A DNA stretch of 64,000 nt from Nitrospirota bacterium (GTDB lineage: Bacteria; Nitrospirota; Nitrospiria; Nitrospirales; Nitrospiraceae): positions 186,001 through 250,000 of the forward strand of contig JACRLR010000040.1 in the NCBI GenBank assembly GCA_016219645.1, given 5' to 3'. Below the pieces are notes generated by a model. The model saw only the letters and a list, made by a program, of their open reading frames with translations, did not search any database and was not told the origin of the DNA. Shown here piece after piece: positions 27,008 to 36,403 of this stretch (its first letter is position 1; every line of letters begins with the position of its first letter). The position numbers and the translations under genes were made by a program.

Positions 27008-27095
27008 GATTGCCTCCTACAGTCCTCTCCCATGCCTGCACAGTGTTCGCCAGACAAGTAAAGAGCTGAAAAATACCTACATATTAATATTTCCC

Positions 27096-27593
27096 CTAGC
27101 CATTGACTCGTTTGATGCCAGGGGGCATGATCATTCCTACGGGGTGCAGAGAGACTTCCCTGGGGAGTTCGCGCACGCCGTGAGCCATTTCAAGGGCGCC
27201 GTTAAATAGTACTCCATCTTCCATGGAAAGGACCGGCGTCTTGACGCTCCCATTCATCACCGCTGGGGCGCGGAGCTTCACGCACTCCTTGGCAATGACA
27301 TCTCCGGTGATTTTACCCTTACACACAACGGTACCGGCAGTAATTTTCGCCTGGATGACGGCCTCTTCGCCAATCAGTAAGACCCCGTCGGTATGAATTT
27401 CTCCGTCGAGGTATCCGTCAATTCTCACCGTGCCGCTGTAGGAAATCGTACCTTTGAATTCGACTCCTTTTCCGACAAAGGCACTAATATCCCCAGTCCC
27501 TTCGGGAGTTGTTGAGTTGCCGGTCACCATAATCACCTCTTCACCTTTCTGCTCGCTTGAGCTCTTTTCTTCTTTTTTATCCTGCCCCCACAT
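27096..27593 (-). CDS. bactofilin
   Basis: 165-residue paralogue of the gene downstream. Beta-helix core: ISAFVGKGVEFKGTISYSGT, VRIDGYLDGEIHTDGVLLIG, KITGDVIAKECVKLRAPAVM. It has a longer charged N-terminal tail (MWGQDKKEEKSSSEQKGEE) and a Pro-rich C-terminus. The MW start dipeptide is shared with the neighbouring copy. Co-transcription with the downstream bactofilin is likely. A 157-nt gap to parB holds no recognised signal. Confidence 0.93.
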   Translation of the reverse strand: MWGQDKKEEKSSSEQKGEEVIMVTGNSTTPEGTGDISAFVGKGVEFKGTISYSGTVRIDGYLDGEIHTDGVLLIGEEAVIQAKITAGTVVCKGKITGDVIAKECVKLRAPAVMNGSVKTPVLSMEDGVLFNGALEMAHGVRELPREVSLHPVGMIMPPGIKRVNG

Positions 27594-27750
27594 GAGCGCG
27601 CCTCCTCGATTTCATGACATTCCTATTTCACCACGGGTTCAGTGCCATCAAGGAAATAGTGGATCAGAAGGGGAATAGTCACGAATACGTAGAAGCAACA
27701 ATTATGCCTCTAACGATCGCGATTCATGTGAGACTGAAATGAGATTCTGA

Positions 27751-28599
27751 TTAGTTCAGAAGTCTCTCAAGAATCCCGTCGAGTTCAGGAGGAGAGAAGT
27801 AGTGAATGACGATTTTCCCGCCACGCCTTCCCTTTTGTATAATGACCTTTGTGCCCAATCGTTTTTGCAATCGCTCCTCAACATCGGACCAGGCTGTTTC
27901 CCGTACTTCCTTTGTCGCGCGTTTCTTCGCGATTGATGGGGATTCTATGACTTTTTCCGTTTCTCTTACGGATAGAGATTTTGCAACGACAAGGTGGGCG
28001 ATTCTGAGTTGTTCGTTCTGGCTGGAAAGACCGAGAATCACTTTTGCGTGCCCCATCGAGAGTTGATTCGTCTCGATCAGCTGCTGGACCTCCAGAGGGA
28101 AATTCATAAGACGCACGACGTTGGCGACCGATGACCGCTCACAGCCAACTCGTTGCGCAATTATGTCCTGAGTCAGTCCAAATTCGTTCATCATCCTATG
28201 GTAGGTCCTTGCCGTTTCCATGGGATTGAGATCAGCCCGTTGAAGATTTTCCACCAACGCAAGGACGACAGATTCTTCATCGCCACAATTCCGAATGACG
28301 GCTTGAATGGTTTCCAGCCCCGCCTGCTTCGCCGCACGCCAACGCCTTTCACCGGAAATAAGCTCGTAGATGCCATCGCCCTTGCGGCGTACCAAGATTG
28401 GTTGTAGCAATCCACTTTGCTTCAACGAAGCAGTGAGTTCTGCCAATTCTTGTGAGGGAAATGCTTGTCTCGGTTGGTACCGGTTTGGAACAATCGAATC
28501 CACAAGCAGATGTTGAACCTCAGGCAATTCCGGCATCGACACAGGTTTGGCAGCGGGAAGCAGCGCGTCCAATCCTCTACCGAGCGCTTTCTTCTCCAT
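27751..28599 (-). CDS. parB: chromosome partitioning protein ParB (Spo0J)
   Basis: 282 residues. ParB/Srx CTPase domain with IVPNRYQPRQAFPSQELAEL and the GERRWRAAKQAGL motif, then a helix-turn-helix parS-binding domain (LTQDIIAQRVGCERSSVANV), a Lys/Arg-rich linker and a C-terminal dimerisation domain. It loads on parS and spreads as a CTP clamp. Two perfect parS sites lie 0.8 and 1.5 kb upstream. Its start overlaps the end of parA by 23 nt, so the pair is translationally coupled. Confidence 0.96.
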   Translation of the reverse strand: MEKKALGRGLDALLPAAKPVSMPELPEVQHLLVDSIVPNRYQPRQAFPSQELAELTASLKQSGLLQPILVRRKGDGIYELISGERRWRAAKQAGLETIQAVIRNCGDEESVVLALVENLQRADLNPMETARTYHRMMNEFGLTQDIIAQRVGCERSSVANVVRLMNFPLEVQQLIETNQLSMGHAKVILGLSSQNEQLRIAHLVVAKSLSVRETEKVIESPSIAKKRATKEVRETAWSDVEERLQKRLGTKVIIQKGRRGGKIVIHYFSPPELDGILERLLN

Positions 28600-29359
28600 G
28601 GCTCACAAACTCCTTGGCTAATGACAAGTACGCTTGAGATCCTGACGATGAGGCATTGTATAACATTGCTGGCCGTCCGTAACTTGGAGCTTCAGCCAAT
28701 GTCACATTGCGAGGAATCACTGTGTCGTAGACGACATCCTTGAAATACTCGCGAACTTGTGCAAGGACTTGACGCGCTAACGTATTCCTCGCGTCAAACA
28801 TTGTCAAGACGATCCCTTCCAGCTGAAGGTCAGGATTAAAGGACTGTCGAACGCGATCAATGTTTCCAACCAAGCGGCTCAAGCCCTCCATGGCGTAGTA
28901 TTCACATTGGACCGGGACTAAAATGCTGCGAGATGCGACGAGCGCATTGACCGTCAAAATGCCCAAGGTAGGAGGACAGTCGATAAAGATTACATCAAAC
29001 AACTGATCAACATCTCGCAGAAAATTCCGAAGCAGTTTTTCTCGTTCTTCAACGTTCACCAGCTCGATTTCTGCTCCAGACAAGTCAGCATTTGCCGGCA
29101 AAAGTGACAAACCGTTCACTTCTGTTACCTGTACAGCCTCGTGAAATTTAACATAATTAATCAAGCAGTTGTACACGGTTGTCTGTAGAGAACGTGGATC
29201 AATACCGAGTCCACTTGTGGCGTTCCCTTGTGGATCCATGTCCACAAGTAAAACACGTTTTCCAAGCAGTGCGACACCAGCGGCAAGATTCACCGCAGTT
29301 GTAGTTTTGCCTACGCCACCCTTCTGATTTGCGATTGCTACAATCTTTGCCATGTTCAT
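28577..29359 (-). CDS. parA: chromosome partitioning ATPase ParA (Soj)
   Basis: 260 residues (254 if MAKIVAIANQ at 29341-29353 is the start). The deviant Walker A motif KGGVGKTTTAVNLA begins near residue 13; Walker A' is VDMDPQGNATSG and Walker B is DVIFIDCPPTLGILT. It is a nonspecific DNA-binding ATPase driving origin segregation with ParB. It sits between rsmG and parB in the classic order. A parS site lies 26 nt upstream of its start, so ParB may also influence its transcription. Confidence 0.96.
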   Translation of the reverse strand: MNMAKIVAIANQKGGVGKTTTAVNLAAGVALLGKRVLLVDMDPQGNATSGLGIDPRSLQTTVYNCLINYVKFHEAVQVTEVNGLSLLPANADLSGAEIELVNVEEREKLLRNFLRDVDQLFDVIFIDCPPTLGILTVNALVASRSILVPVQCEYYAMEGLSRLVGNIDRVRQSFNPDLQLEGIVLTMFDARNTLARQVLAQVREYFKDVVYDTVIPRNVTLAEAPSYGRPAMLYNASSSGSQAYLSLAKEFVSHGEESAR

Positions 29360-29384
29360 TACCGGGGAACCATCTAGTAATTAA

Positions 29385-29400
29385 TGTTCCACGTGGAACA
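29385..29400. promoter_or_regulatory. parS centromere site 1
   Basis: TGTTCCACGTGGAACA, a perfect 16-bp palindrome fitting the ParB-site consensus TGTTNCACGTGAAACA apart from the alternative symmetric base. It lies between rsmG and parA. A second identical copy is at 30065. Confidence 0.93.
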
Positions 29401-29424
29401 TATGCTTATTTAGTTGCTGAATCA

Positions 29425-30081
29425 CTATGTAGTTCTCTGAATCACCGATACAACTCTCTTACCCGACCCCTGTGGGAGCATAAGAATCTTTTCGTCCACA
29501 AGATGAAAGGCTTCCCACATTTCCTCATTATTAATGGGGCAGGTTCTATACAAGACCACCTTTCCTTTGGGGGCGAGTAATGTAGGAATATGCATCTGTA
29601 TTCCTTCACATTTCAATGCCCTTATCACAACCGTGTCAATTAGCTGCCTAAGCGGCCATTGAGCATATTGTTCGATTGTCCCATTAAATATTGACACATC
29701 TTGAAGTTTTAACAAGCCGACCACTGAATTAAGGAAAGAACATTTTTTCTGAACCGGCTCCACTAGAACCAGCCGCACGCCAGATTTCATGATTTTAATG
29801 GGGATACCAGGAAAACCTCCTCCAGAACCTATATCAAGCACCAAACTCTTATCTGTGAAATCTGTCGTGACGAGTGCGGCGAGTGAGTCAACGAAGTGTT
29901 TGATGATGATTTCATCGGGGTCAAGGATAGCTGTGAGGTTAATTACCCTATTCCACTCAATGAGATGAGTGAGATATCGCAGAAACTGCTCCGCTTGAAC
30001 TTCTCCGATTGCCAGCCCGAGTTCCCTTGCAGAGCTAATTATGAATGTGCGTAATTCAAGTTGATGTTCCACGTGGAACAA
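29425..30081 (-). CDS. rsmG: 16S rRNA (guanine-N7) methyltransferase RsmG
   Basis: 218 residues, methylates G527 of 16S rRNA with SAM. SAM-binding motif I is SLVLDIGSGGGFPGIPI, and the N-terminal LTHLIEWNRVINLTAILDPD plus IIKHFVDSL are typical. The predicted TTG start at 30081 reads MFHVEHQLEL and places the first six codons inside parS site 2; an alternative GTG inside the same site (30072) is possible. The gene neighbours mnmG, as in many bacteria where they were named gidB and gidA. Confidence 0.93.
   Translation of the reverse strand: MFHVEHQLELRTFIISSARELGLAIGEVQAEQFLRYLTHLIEWNRVINLTAILDPDEIIIKHFVDSLAALVTTDFTDKSLVLDIGSGGGFPGIPIKIMKSGVRLVLVEPVQKKCSFLNSVVGLLKLQDVSIFNGTIEQYAQWPLRQLIDTVVIRALKCEGIQMHIPTLLAPKGKVVLYRTCPINNEEMWEAFHLVDEKILMLPQGSGKRVVSVIQRTT
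30065..30080. promoter_or_regulatory. parS centromere site 2, overlapping the rsmG start
   Basis: TGTTCCACGTGGAACA, identical to the site at 29385 and 680 bp from it. It overlaps the translation start region of rsmG, so ParB bound here could affect rsmG transcription as well as nucleate partition complexes. Confidence 0.93.
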
Positions 30082-30149
30082 TTACGCGAATCAGCTAGTG
30101 AGGTCAAGATATTCCGAGATGAAAAATAAAAATCTTTGTGCTCGCCCGC

Positions 30150-32048
30150 TTAGGGGGAGACTTTCTGCAGGCTATCCCGATCGGATTCGCCTTTGTATTT
30201 TTCAAGAGCCACTAGGAGTAACGAAATAGCTGCTGGTGTAACTCCTGAAATCCTCGACGCCTGACCAATAGACTCTGGACGAACTTTCTTTAACTTCTCT
30301 CGGACTTCTCTAGAAAAACCAGGAATCCCATCATAATTGAAGGCCACAGGAATTGGCTTAGTTTCGAGTTTCTTAAATCGTCCTATTTGCTGAAGTTGGC
30401 GCTTGATATAACCGGAATACTTAACTTGTAATTCTATTTCATCTGCAGTTTCATTATCTTGTACAGAATCTATCTCGAGTGCTTCTAGCAAGGATCTATA
30501 GCTCGCACTCTGGCGCCGTAAAAGTTGAGCCGCGGTACAGGGCCCAGATACATCCTCAATCAGAACCTTTGCCAAGCGCTCTCGAACGCAGCCCGTAAGC
30601 TTTGGCCTTAAATCTTCGAGCCGTTCAATTTCATCTTCAATAGTTTTCTGCTTTAACTGAAACCTGGAATAGACTTCGTTGGAAATCAATCCAAGCTTCG
30701 ATCCAAGATCAGTTAGCCGGAGGTCGGCATTTCCATGGCGCAGTAATAAACGGTACTCTGCCCGTGATGTAAACATACGATAGGGCTCACGAGCATCTTT
30801 TGTAATGAGATCGTCGATGAGCACACCAATATAGGCCTGCGACCGGTCAAGCACGAATGGCGATTCATTTCGAATTTTTAACACTGCATTGATACCTGCC
30901 ATCAGACCCTGAGCCGCTGCCTCTTCATATCCTGACGTCCCATTGATCTGGCCTGCATGGTAGAGCCCAGCCATGATTTTAGTCTCAAGAGTTTGGTGCA
31001 GTTGCCGTGGAGGAAAGTAGTCGTACTCGATCGCATAGCCTGGCTTGAGCATGGTAGCCCGCTCTAGTCCTGGAATCGTTTTCAGAATCGCGGCCTGGAC
31101 ATCAACCGGCAGGCTCGTGGAAATTCCATTCGGGTAAAACTCATGACTATCCAACCCTTCGGGCTCGATAAAAATCTGGTGACGTTCCTTATCCGCGAAA
31201 CGTACGACTTTATCTTCGATCGATGGGCAGTATCTCGGTCCCACCGACTCAATGATGCCACTGTAGAGTGGCGACCGGTCTAGATTGCGCTGGATTAATT
31301 CGTGTGTCGTTCGACAGGTATGGGTCAAATGACAGGGGAGCTGCCGATTCTCAATCCTGTCGGTTCGATAGGAAAATGGCGGAGGCGGATCGTCGCCCGG
31401 CTGCGGCGACATGGCGGAAAATTCTATGGTCGTTCCATCCAAGCGAGGGGGTGTACCGGTCTTGAGCCGACCAAGCTCGAACCCCAGGTCGCGCATACAA
31501 TCAGACAGATGTTCGGCCGAGGCCTCGCCGGCTCGCCCCGCAGGAAAACGATTCAACCCGATATGGATAAGTCCCTTAAGGAATGTACCTGATGTCAGAA
31601 TCACGGCCTTCGCCTGAATGTGGTCGCCTCGATCCGTCACGACGCCTGTCACCGAGCCGCCATGCGTCAGCAAGCGGTCGACCGTCCCCTCGCCAACCGT
31701 CAGCCTTGCCTGCCGGCTCAACGTGCGTTGCATGGCCTCTCGGTACAGCTTCTTATCGCATTGGACCCGGAGGGCTCGAACCGCCGGGCCTTTACTCGTG
31801 TTGATGAAGCGGAACTGGATGCCGGCTTGGTCGGTGTTCCGTGCCATTTCCCCACCCAGCGCATCGATTTCTTTTACCAGATGTCCTTTGGCGATTCCTC
31901 CAATTGCCGGATTGCACGACATCTGCGCGATGCGATCCTGATCCATCGTGAGTAGCAACGTCTGCGCCCCCATGCGCGATGCGGCTAAGGCAGCCTCGCA
32001 GCCGGCATGACCTCCGCCCACCACAATGACGTCCACAGACTGTCCCAT
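30150..32048 (-). CDS. mnmG: tRNA uridine-5-carboxymethylaminomethyl modification enzyme MnmG (GidA)
   Basis: FAD-dependent partner of MnmE installing cmnm5/nm5 on wobble U34. 632 residues from the ATG at 32048 ([13 protein letters not shown]); an in-frame extension of 67 codons overlaps mnmE and is rejected. FAD motif [19 protein letters not shown]; conserved Cys-containing [20 protein letters not shown] and the C-terminal helical domain ([19 protein letters not shown]) that contacts MnmE. 13 nt separate it from mnmE upstream. It works with MnmA, encoded nearby. Confidence 0.97.
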   Translation of the reverse strand: MGQSVDVIVVGGGHAGCEAALAASRMGAQTLLLTMDQDRIAQMSCNPAIGGIAKGHLVKEIDALGGEMARNTDQAGIQFRFINTSKGPAVRALRVQCDKKLYREAMQRTLSRQARLTVGEGTVDRLLTHGGSVTGVVTDRGDHIQAKAVILTSGTFLKGLIHIGLNRFPAGRAGEASAEHLSDCMRDLGFELGRLKTGTPPRLDGTTIEFSAMSPQPGDDPPPPFSYRTDRIENRQLPCHLTHTCRTTHELIQRNLDRSPLYSGIIESVGPRYCPSIEDKVVRFADKERHQIFIEPEGLDSHEFYPNGISTSLPVDVQAAILKTIPGLERATMLKPGYAIEYDYFPPRQLHQTLETKIMAGLYHAGQINGTSGYEEAAAQGLMAGINAVLKIRNESPFVLDRSQAYIGVLIDDLITKDAREPYRMFTSRAEYRLLLRHGNADLRLTDLGSKLGLISNEVYSRFQLKQKTIEDEIERLEDLRPKLTGCVRERLAKVLIEDVSGPCTAAQLLRRQSASYRSLLEALEIDSVQDNETADEIELQVKYSGYIKRQLQQIGRFKKLETKPIPVAFNYDGIPGFSREVREKLKKVRPESIGQASRISGVTPAAISLLLVALEKYKGESDRDSLQKVSP

Positions 32049-32061
32049 GATTATCCCATCC

Positions 32062-33489
32062 CTATTTGCCGACACAGAACTCTGAAAAGATCCGACCAAG
32101 AATCTCATCTGTCGTAATGGCGCCCGTGATTTCCCCAAGCGCGTCCGCTGCAGCCCGCACATCGATCGAAATAAGTTCCCCGGCCATCCCACCTCGCACA
32201 GACTCGAGAGCCTGGTCCAAGGAAGTACTAGCCCGGCGTAACGCGTCACGATGTCTTGCGTTTGTCACCATGAGACTTTCTCCTGCCTCAAAACCTCCGG
32301 ACACGAGCTGAGCGAGAAGAGCGGACTTCACCACCTCAATCCCCATCCCTGTTTTTGCAGACATGATATAGACCAGGCGGTCAGTCAGCGTGGGGTCCCT
32401 CTCCACAGTTTCAGCCAGATCCGCCTTATTCAGCAACACCATGTGCTTGCGATCCCTGACCGACCTCAACAGCTCCCGGTCATCGCTCGTGAGGGGCACC
32501 GACCCATCGACGACCACCAACAACAGGTCTGCCTCATCCTGTGCGGCACGCGCACGTCTGATGCCTTCCCGCTCAACCACATCGTCCGTCTCTCTCATGC
32601 CGGCCGTGTCCGCCAGATGAATCATCACCCCGTCAATATCGATGGATTCTTCGATCACATCCCTCGTTGTCCCAGGAATCGCAGTTACAATCGCACGTTC
32701 TTCCTTCAGAAGCCGGTTCAACAAACTGGACTTACCAACATTCGGGCGTCCCAAGATGACGACGTGTGCTCCTTCCTTCAAAATTCGTCCATCCCGCGCC
32801 GTCGCTTCCAGTTTTTGGACGACTACACGGGCGTGACTCACGATCCGTACGAATTCATCCTGTTGAAGAAAGGAAATATCTTCGTCAACAAAATCAATCC
32901 CTGCCTCAACATGGGCCAGCACAGTCAGGAGGGAGGCCCGAGCCTGCTCGATCTCATGAGCGAGATCACCCCGTAGCTGGCGCTGCGCGATATTCAATCC
33001 GGCGGATGATGCGGCCCTGATCGTATCGAGCACCGCTTCTGCCTGGGAGAGATCCAGGCGCCCATTGAGAAAAGCCCGCTTCGTAAACTCCCCCGGCTCA
33101 GCCATCCTTGCACCGGACTCCAGACAGACCCGGCACACCAGCTCAAGCACCAACATTCCCCCATGCGACTGAATCTCCACCACGTCTTCAGCCGTGAACG
33201 ATCGCGGGGCCTTCATATAGACCACGAGCGCTTCATCGATCAGGCCCGATACGGGCAGGCGGTTACGAACGGCACGAACTTCGCCATGCTTCTCCAAAGC
33301 AGGAATGACAAGATCGGCAAGGTGCAGTGTATGGGAAGAAACCGATGAGAGGGAATCACCAGACCGAAGCCGGACTACTTGGGAAGCAATCGAAAGCGCC
33401 TGAGGGCCGCTTAAACGAACGATCCCGATGCCGCCTTGGCCTGCAGGGGTGGCAATAGCACAGATCGTGTCGTCGAGCCCTCCACGCAT
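32062..33489 (-). CDS. mnmE: tRNA modification GTPase MnmE (TrmE)
   Basis: 475 residues. The N-terminal folate-binding domain begins [20 protein letters not shown]. The central helical domain is interrupted by a G domain with [15 protein letters not shown] (G1), [13 protein letters not shown] (G3) and LLNKADLAE (G4). The protein ends with the catalytic FCVGK, the C-x-G-K box needed for modification. With MnmG it forms the alpha2beta2 complex. Its start is 8 nt after the yidC stop, so the yidC-mnmE-mnmG run is probably one transcript. Confidence 0.97.
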   Translation of the reverse strand: MRGGLDDTICAIATPAGQGGIGIVRLSGPQALSIASQVVRLRSGDSLSSVSSHTLHLADLVIPALEKHGEVRAVRNRLPVSGLIDEALVVYMKAPRSFTAEDVVEIQSHGGMLVLELVCRVCLESGARMAEPGEFTKRAFLNGRLDLSQAEAVLDTIRAASSAGLNIAQRQLRGDLAHEIEQARASLLTVLAHVEAGIDFVDEDISFLQQDEFVRIVSHARVVVQKLEATARDGRILKEGAHVVILGRPNVGKSSLLNRLLKEERAIVTAIPGTTRDVIEESIDIDGVMIHLADTAGMRETDDVVEREGIRRARAAQDEADLLLVVVDGSVPLTSDDRELLRSVRDRKHMVLLNKADLAETVERDPTLTDRLVYIMSAKTGMGIEVVKSALLAQLVSGGFEAGESLMVTNARHRDALRRASTSLDQALESVRGGMAGELISIDVRAAADALGEITGAITTDEILGRIFSEFCVGK

Positions 33490-33497
33490 GATGACTT

Positions 33498-35198
33498 CTA
33501 TGCGTTCGTGCTGCGGCTCTGCTCGGTCCCTGCCGCGATGAGTGCCTTGTCATGCAGCAGAAACCGATCCGTCACCAACTGTTGAGTGATAGTCAGAATA
33601 TTGTTCGTCATCCAATACAAGACAAGGCCAGCGGGAAAGTTTATGAACAGAAAGGTCATACCGATCGGAAGCATCAACATGATCTTCGCCTGAGTCGGAT
33701 CCATCGTGTTGGGCGTAATCTTCTGTTGAATAAACATGGTCGCGCCCATGATGATCGGCAGCACATAGAATGGATCTTCCAACGATAAATCGGTCACCCA
33801 GAGCATGAAGGGCGCTTGACGCAAATCAATCGACATGTAGAGGACATTGAACAGGGCTACGAAGACCGGCATCTGCAACAGCATCGGGAGAATGCTGCCC
33901 AGCGGATTGACTTTCTGCTCCCGGTACAGCTTCATCAGCTCTTTGTTCAGTTTGTCACGATCACCTTTAAATTTTTCCTGGAGCGCAGCGATCTTGGGTT
34001 GGATCGCCTTCATCATTTTCATCGACTTGTAACTCTTGTATTGCAACGGCACAAAGAGCAGCTTGATCCCCAGTGTGAGCAGGATGATGCAGACCCCATA
34101 GTTAGGGATATACTCATGAATAAATCTCAGCACATAAAAGATCGGCTTCGCCACGGATTTCACAATGGTCCAACTCCCGTAGATGAACCATCCGAAATCG
34201 ATCATGTCCTCCAGGCCCACGTTCAACGATCGGAGCGTGTCATACTCCTTCGGGCCTGCATATAGCTGAAGTGCCACCGAGGATGTTGACCCTGATGCGG
34301 GCATTCGTACCCCTGCCGACACGACCTTTGGAGCTTCCGTCTTGACGAGAACGGCCTCACCCTGCTTCGGCATCATGACCGTGAGGAAATATTTATCCTG
34401 TAAGGCGACCCACTGAACTGCCCCCTTGAGCTCAAGCTCCTTCTCGGGCGTGTCCTTGTCTATTTTGTCGTCTACACGAGAGGCCGAGCCGATCAGACCG
34501 ATAAACCCATCACCCCATTCCACGATACCGAAGTTCGTCCCCAACCCGACCTCGTAGGCCTCAGTCACTCCCTCCATGGCGACCGCGACATCCACCATGT
34601 AACTGCCATGGTGGAACGTGAGCCGTTTCTCCACGCTGAGATGGGTGACTGGATCACGGAATTGCATCGTGACATGCCCGACGGGATGAGCGGCATCGAG
34701 ACTGGTGAAGTCTTTCTCAATGCTATAGAGCCCTTCTCGAATAGTCTTATCGATGTCGGCATTGGGGACCGTAATCGAGAGTGGGCCCCTAAACTTCCCG
34801 CCATGATAGACCAGCTGTACCGGCTTCGCTTCGGGAGGCTTGGTATGGTAGCGCTTCAGTTCTAAGCTTTGAATCACCCCACCACGATTCGAAAGTCCGA
34901 TGCGGACCAGATCGGTTTCAACCGTGATCGTCTGTTCCAATATTGTCGGAGAATGAGCCGGTGAAGGGGCGCCGGATTTTTGGCCGGATTGAGTTGGAAT
35001 GCTCGAACCGGTCGGGGTACCGCTCTGACTCGTCACGTTGGTGGAAGCTGGCTCTTGCCCCTGGGAAGAAGTGTCCGTCGCAGTGGTATTCTCCGCAGGG
35101 GGCGGTTCAGGCATCCACCCCATCTGTCTCATGAACAAGTCAAACCCCAGGATGACCCCCAACGAGAGAACGATAAAGACGATGATGCGTTTGTCCAT
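33498..35198 (-). CDS. yidC: membrane protein insertase YidC
   Basis: 566 residues, inner-membrane insertase with TM1 near the N-terminus (MDKRIIVFIVLSLGVILGFD), a Ser/Thr/Pro linker, a large periplasmic beta-sandwich domain as in Gram-negative YidC (TITVETDLVRIGLSNRGGVI region) and the C-terminal five-TM core with YKSMKMMKAIQPKIAALQEK and FINFPAGLVLYWMTNN. The positively charged hydrophilic groove residue Arg is likely in SMKMMKA-adjacent TM2 but was not pinned down. Only 50 nt separate it from rnpA, so yidD, often between them, is absent. Confidence 0.96.
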   Translation of the reverse strand: MDKRIIVFIVLSLGVILGFDLFMRQMGWMPEPPPAENTTATDTSSQGQEPASTNVTSQSGTPTGSSIPTQSGQKSGAPSPAHSPTILEQTITVETDLVRIGLSNRGGVIQSLELKRYHTKPPEAKPVQLVYHGGKFRGPLSITVPNADIDKTIREGLYSIEKDFTSLDAAHPVGHVTMQFRDPVTHLSVEKRLTFHHGSYMVDVAVAMEGVTEAYEVGLGTNFGIVEWGDGFIGLIGSASRVDDKIDKDTPEKELELKGAVQWVALQDKYFLTVMMPKQGEAVLVKTEAPKVVSAGVRMPASGSTSSVALQLYAGPKEYDTLRSLNVGLEDMIDFGWFIYGSWTIVKSVAKPIFYVLRFIHEYIPNYGVCIILLTLGIKLLFVPLQYKSYKSMKMMKAIQPKIAALQEKFKGDRDKLNKELMKLYREQKVNPLGSILPMLLQMPVFVALFNVLYMSIDLRQAPFMLWVTDLSLEDPFYVLPIIMGATMFIQQKITPNTMDPTQAKIMLMLPIGMTFLFINFPAGLVLYWMTNNILTITQQLVTDRFLLHDKALIAAGTEQSRSTNA

Positions 35199-35248
35199 AA
35201 GTAAACCGCTACCCTGATGTGAACATGAGCAATGCTGACTCTACGAAT

Positions 35249-35707
35249 TCACTGGATCAGCGCCGGCTCGTCCTCATCGCTGCGGAGCAACCGTTGGCGC
35301 CGGAGCGATGATAGCCACACCTCTTTCAAGACAGCAAAGGGTTGCACGATCGAATCACGTTTGGGGAAAACCACAAGGCTGTGTCCTGTGAGTAAGTGGC
35401 CGCGCAATTGCCGAGTGAGTTCCCGAAACAAGCGCTTCGCTCGATTTCGGCTGACTGCGCCCCCGAATCGCTTTCCTACCACAATTCCAATCCGGCTGCT
35501 CCCCTGGTCAGTCCGGCAAATCACCATATTAAACAAGGAGGTCGAAATACGCCGACCATGCTCTTTGGCATACTCGATATCGAGGCTGCGCTTGAGAAAC
35601 AGCTCCCTATCGCCTCCACCCTGCGGCATGACCATCATCCTGGGAGAAGGCAGGTTCGTACAGCACATCCATTTCGAGGCCCGATCTCCGGACTCGGTCA
35701 TGACCAC
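35249..35707 (-). CDS. rnpA: ribonuclease P protein component
   Basis: Protein subunit of RNase P, which matures tRNA 5' ends. The conserved RNR region is SRIGIVVGKRFGGAVSRNRA followed by KRLFRELTRQLRG. The full frame gives 152 residues, longer than the usual 110-130. The real start may be one of the closely spaced Met codons at 35638, 35635 or 35629 (MMVMPQGGGDRELFLKRS). No strong Shine-Dalgarno sequence separates these options. It lies 92 nt after rpmH in the classic rpmH-rnpA order. Confidence 0.9.
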   Translation of the reverse strand: MVMTESGDRASKWMCCTNLPSPRMMVMPQGGGDRELFLKRSLDIEYAKEHGRRISTSLFNMVICRTDQGSSRIGIVVGKRFGGAVSRNRAKRLFRELTRQLRGHLLTGHSLVVFPKRDSIVQPFAVLKEVWLSSLRRQRLLRSDEDEPALIQ

Positions 35708-35799
35708 ACAATGTCATCATGCTGTTGGGAACTACCGAGTCTGGGGGACGTAACGGAGGGGGAAAATTCCTTCGTGAAGCCCTAGCCAGCGTGCCTGAC

Positions 35800-35937
35800 C
35801 TATACGGCCAAGCGGGCCCGCCCCTTCGCACGGCGACGAGCCAGGACCTTTCGGCCGTTCTTTGTGCTCATCCTCTTACGAAATCCATGTTCACGTTTCT
35901 TCTTGAGGTTCGATGGCTGCTGAAATGTAAACGACAT
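35800..35937 (-). CDS. rpmH: 50S ribosomal protein L34
   Basis: 45-residue ribosomal protein. The product reads [20 protein letters not shown] and continues with [20 protein letters not shown], the standard L34 pattern (RTHGFRxRMxTxxGRxVLxxRRxKGRxxL). AGGAG lies seven bases before the ATG. It is first in the rpmH-rnpA-yidC run and has a perfect consensus promoter 40 nt upstream. Confidence 0.97.
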   Translation of the reverse strand: MSFTFQQPSNLKKKREHGFRKRMSTKNGRKVLARRRAKGRARLAV

Positions 35938-35977
35938 ACAATCACTCCTGGCCTAAAAGACTCACGAATAACAGGGC

Positions 35978-36006
35978 ATTATAGGGAGGGGCCGCCAGCC
36001 TGTCAA
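35978..36006 (-). promoter_or_regulatory. perfect consensus sigma70 promoter of rpmH
   Basis: On the minus strand TTGACA (36006-36001), a 17-nt spacer and TATAAT (35983-35978): both hexamers and the spacing are ideal. Transcription would start near 35971, giving a leader of about 34 nt before the rpmH ATG. This is the strongest promoter seen in the window, as expected for a ribosomal protein operon. Confidence 0.88.
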
Positions 36007-36403
36007 ACGAGGGGCTAGCCCGTCTGCAAGAAAACAAGTCTCGCGATCACCGGTTATCTCGGGCATGACAGTCGCATGAAGCGGGATATTTCCCATCCGT
36101 CGATCCACAATACCATCGGGACAACCGAAGCCTGATCTCCGTGACCCAATCTCCAAAAGATCCTTCGACCAGATTGACAATGACTTTAGGTGTGATCAAT
36201 CCAGGCGAGTGTGATACTGTTTCTCGTCGTGGGAGCCGGCAAAGCAGGAGTTGTACGAGCCATCCTCAATCCAAAGACCGAGGCAGAACGGCAGCTTCCT
36301 GCATCATTGGGAGCACCAGAGGACGGCCGCCTCATTTGGCATCTCGACTGAGCAGTTGCTTCCGAGCTTCCAGAGCATCGGAGTACAAGCGCGTGAGGGT
36401 AGG
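36007..36403. other. intergenic remainder between rpmH promoter and glucokinase
   Basis: About 400 bp of divergent spacer. In many bacteria dnaA and oriC flank rpmH, but no dnaA gene and no cluster of DnaA boxes (TTATCCACA) is found; the nearest match, CGATCCACA near 36098, has two mismatches. TTGACA occurs at 36174 (+) but lacks a good -10. No ORF was accepted. Confidence 0.5.

Noticed and set aside
36251-36403. 51-codon N-terminal extension of glucokinase
   Set aside because: Precedes the conserved DIGGTKT start region and does not resemble glucokinase; the ATG at 36404 fits the family.
35938-36403. Replication origin between rpmH and glk
   Set aside because: No dnaA gene and no DnaA-box cluster; only one two-mismatch site.
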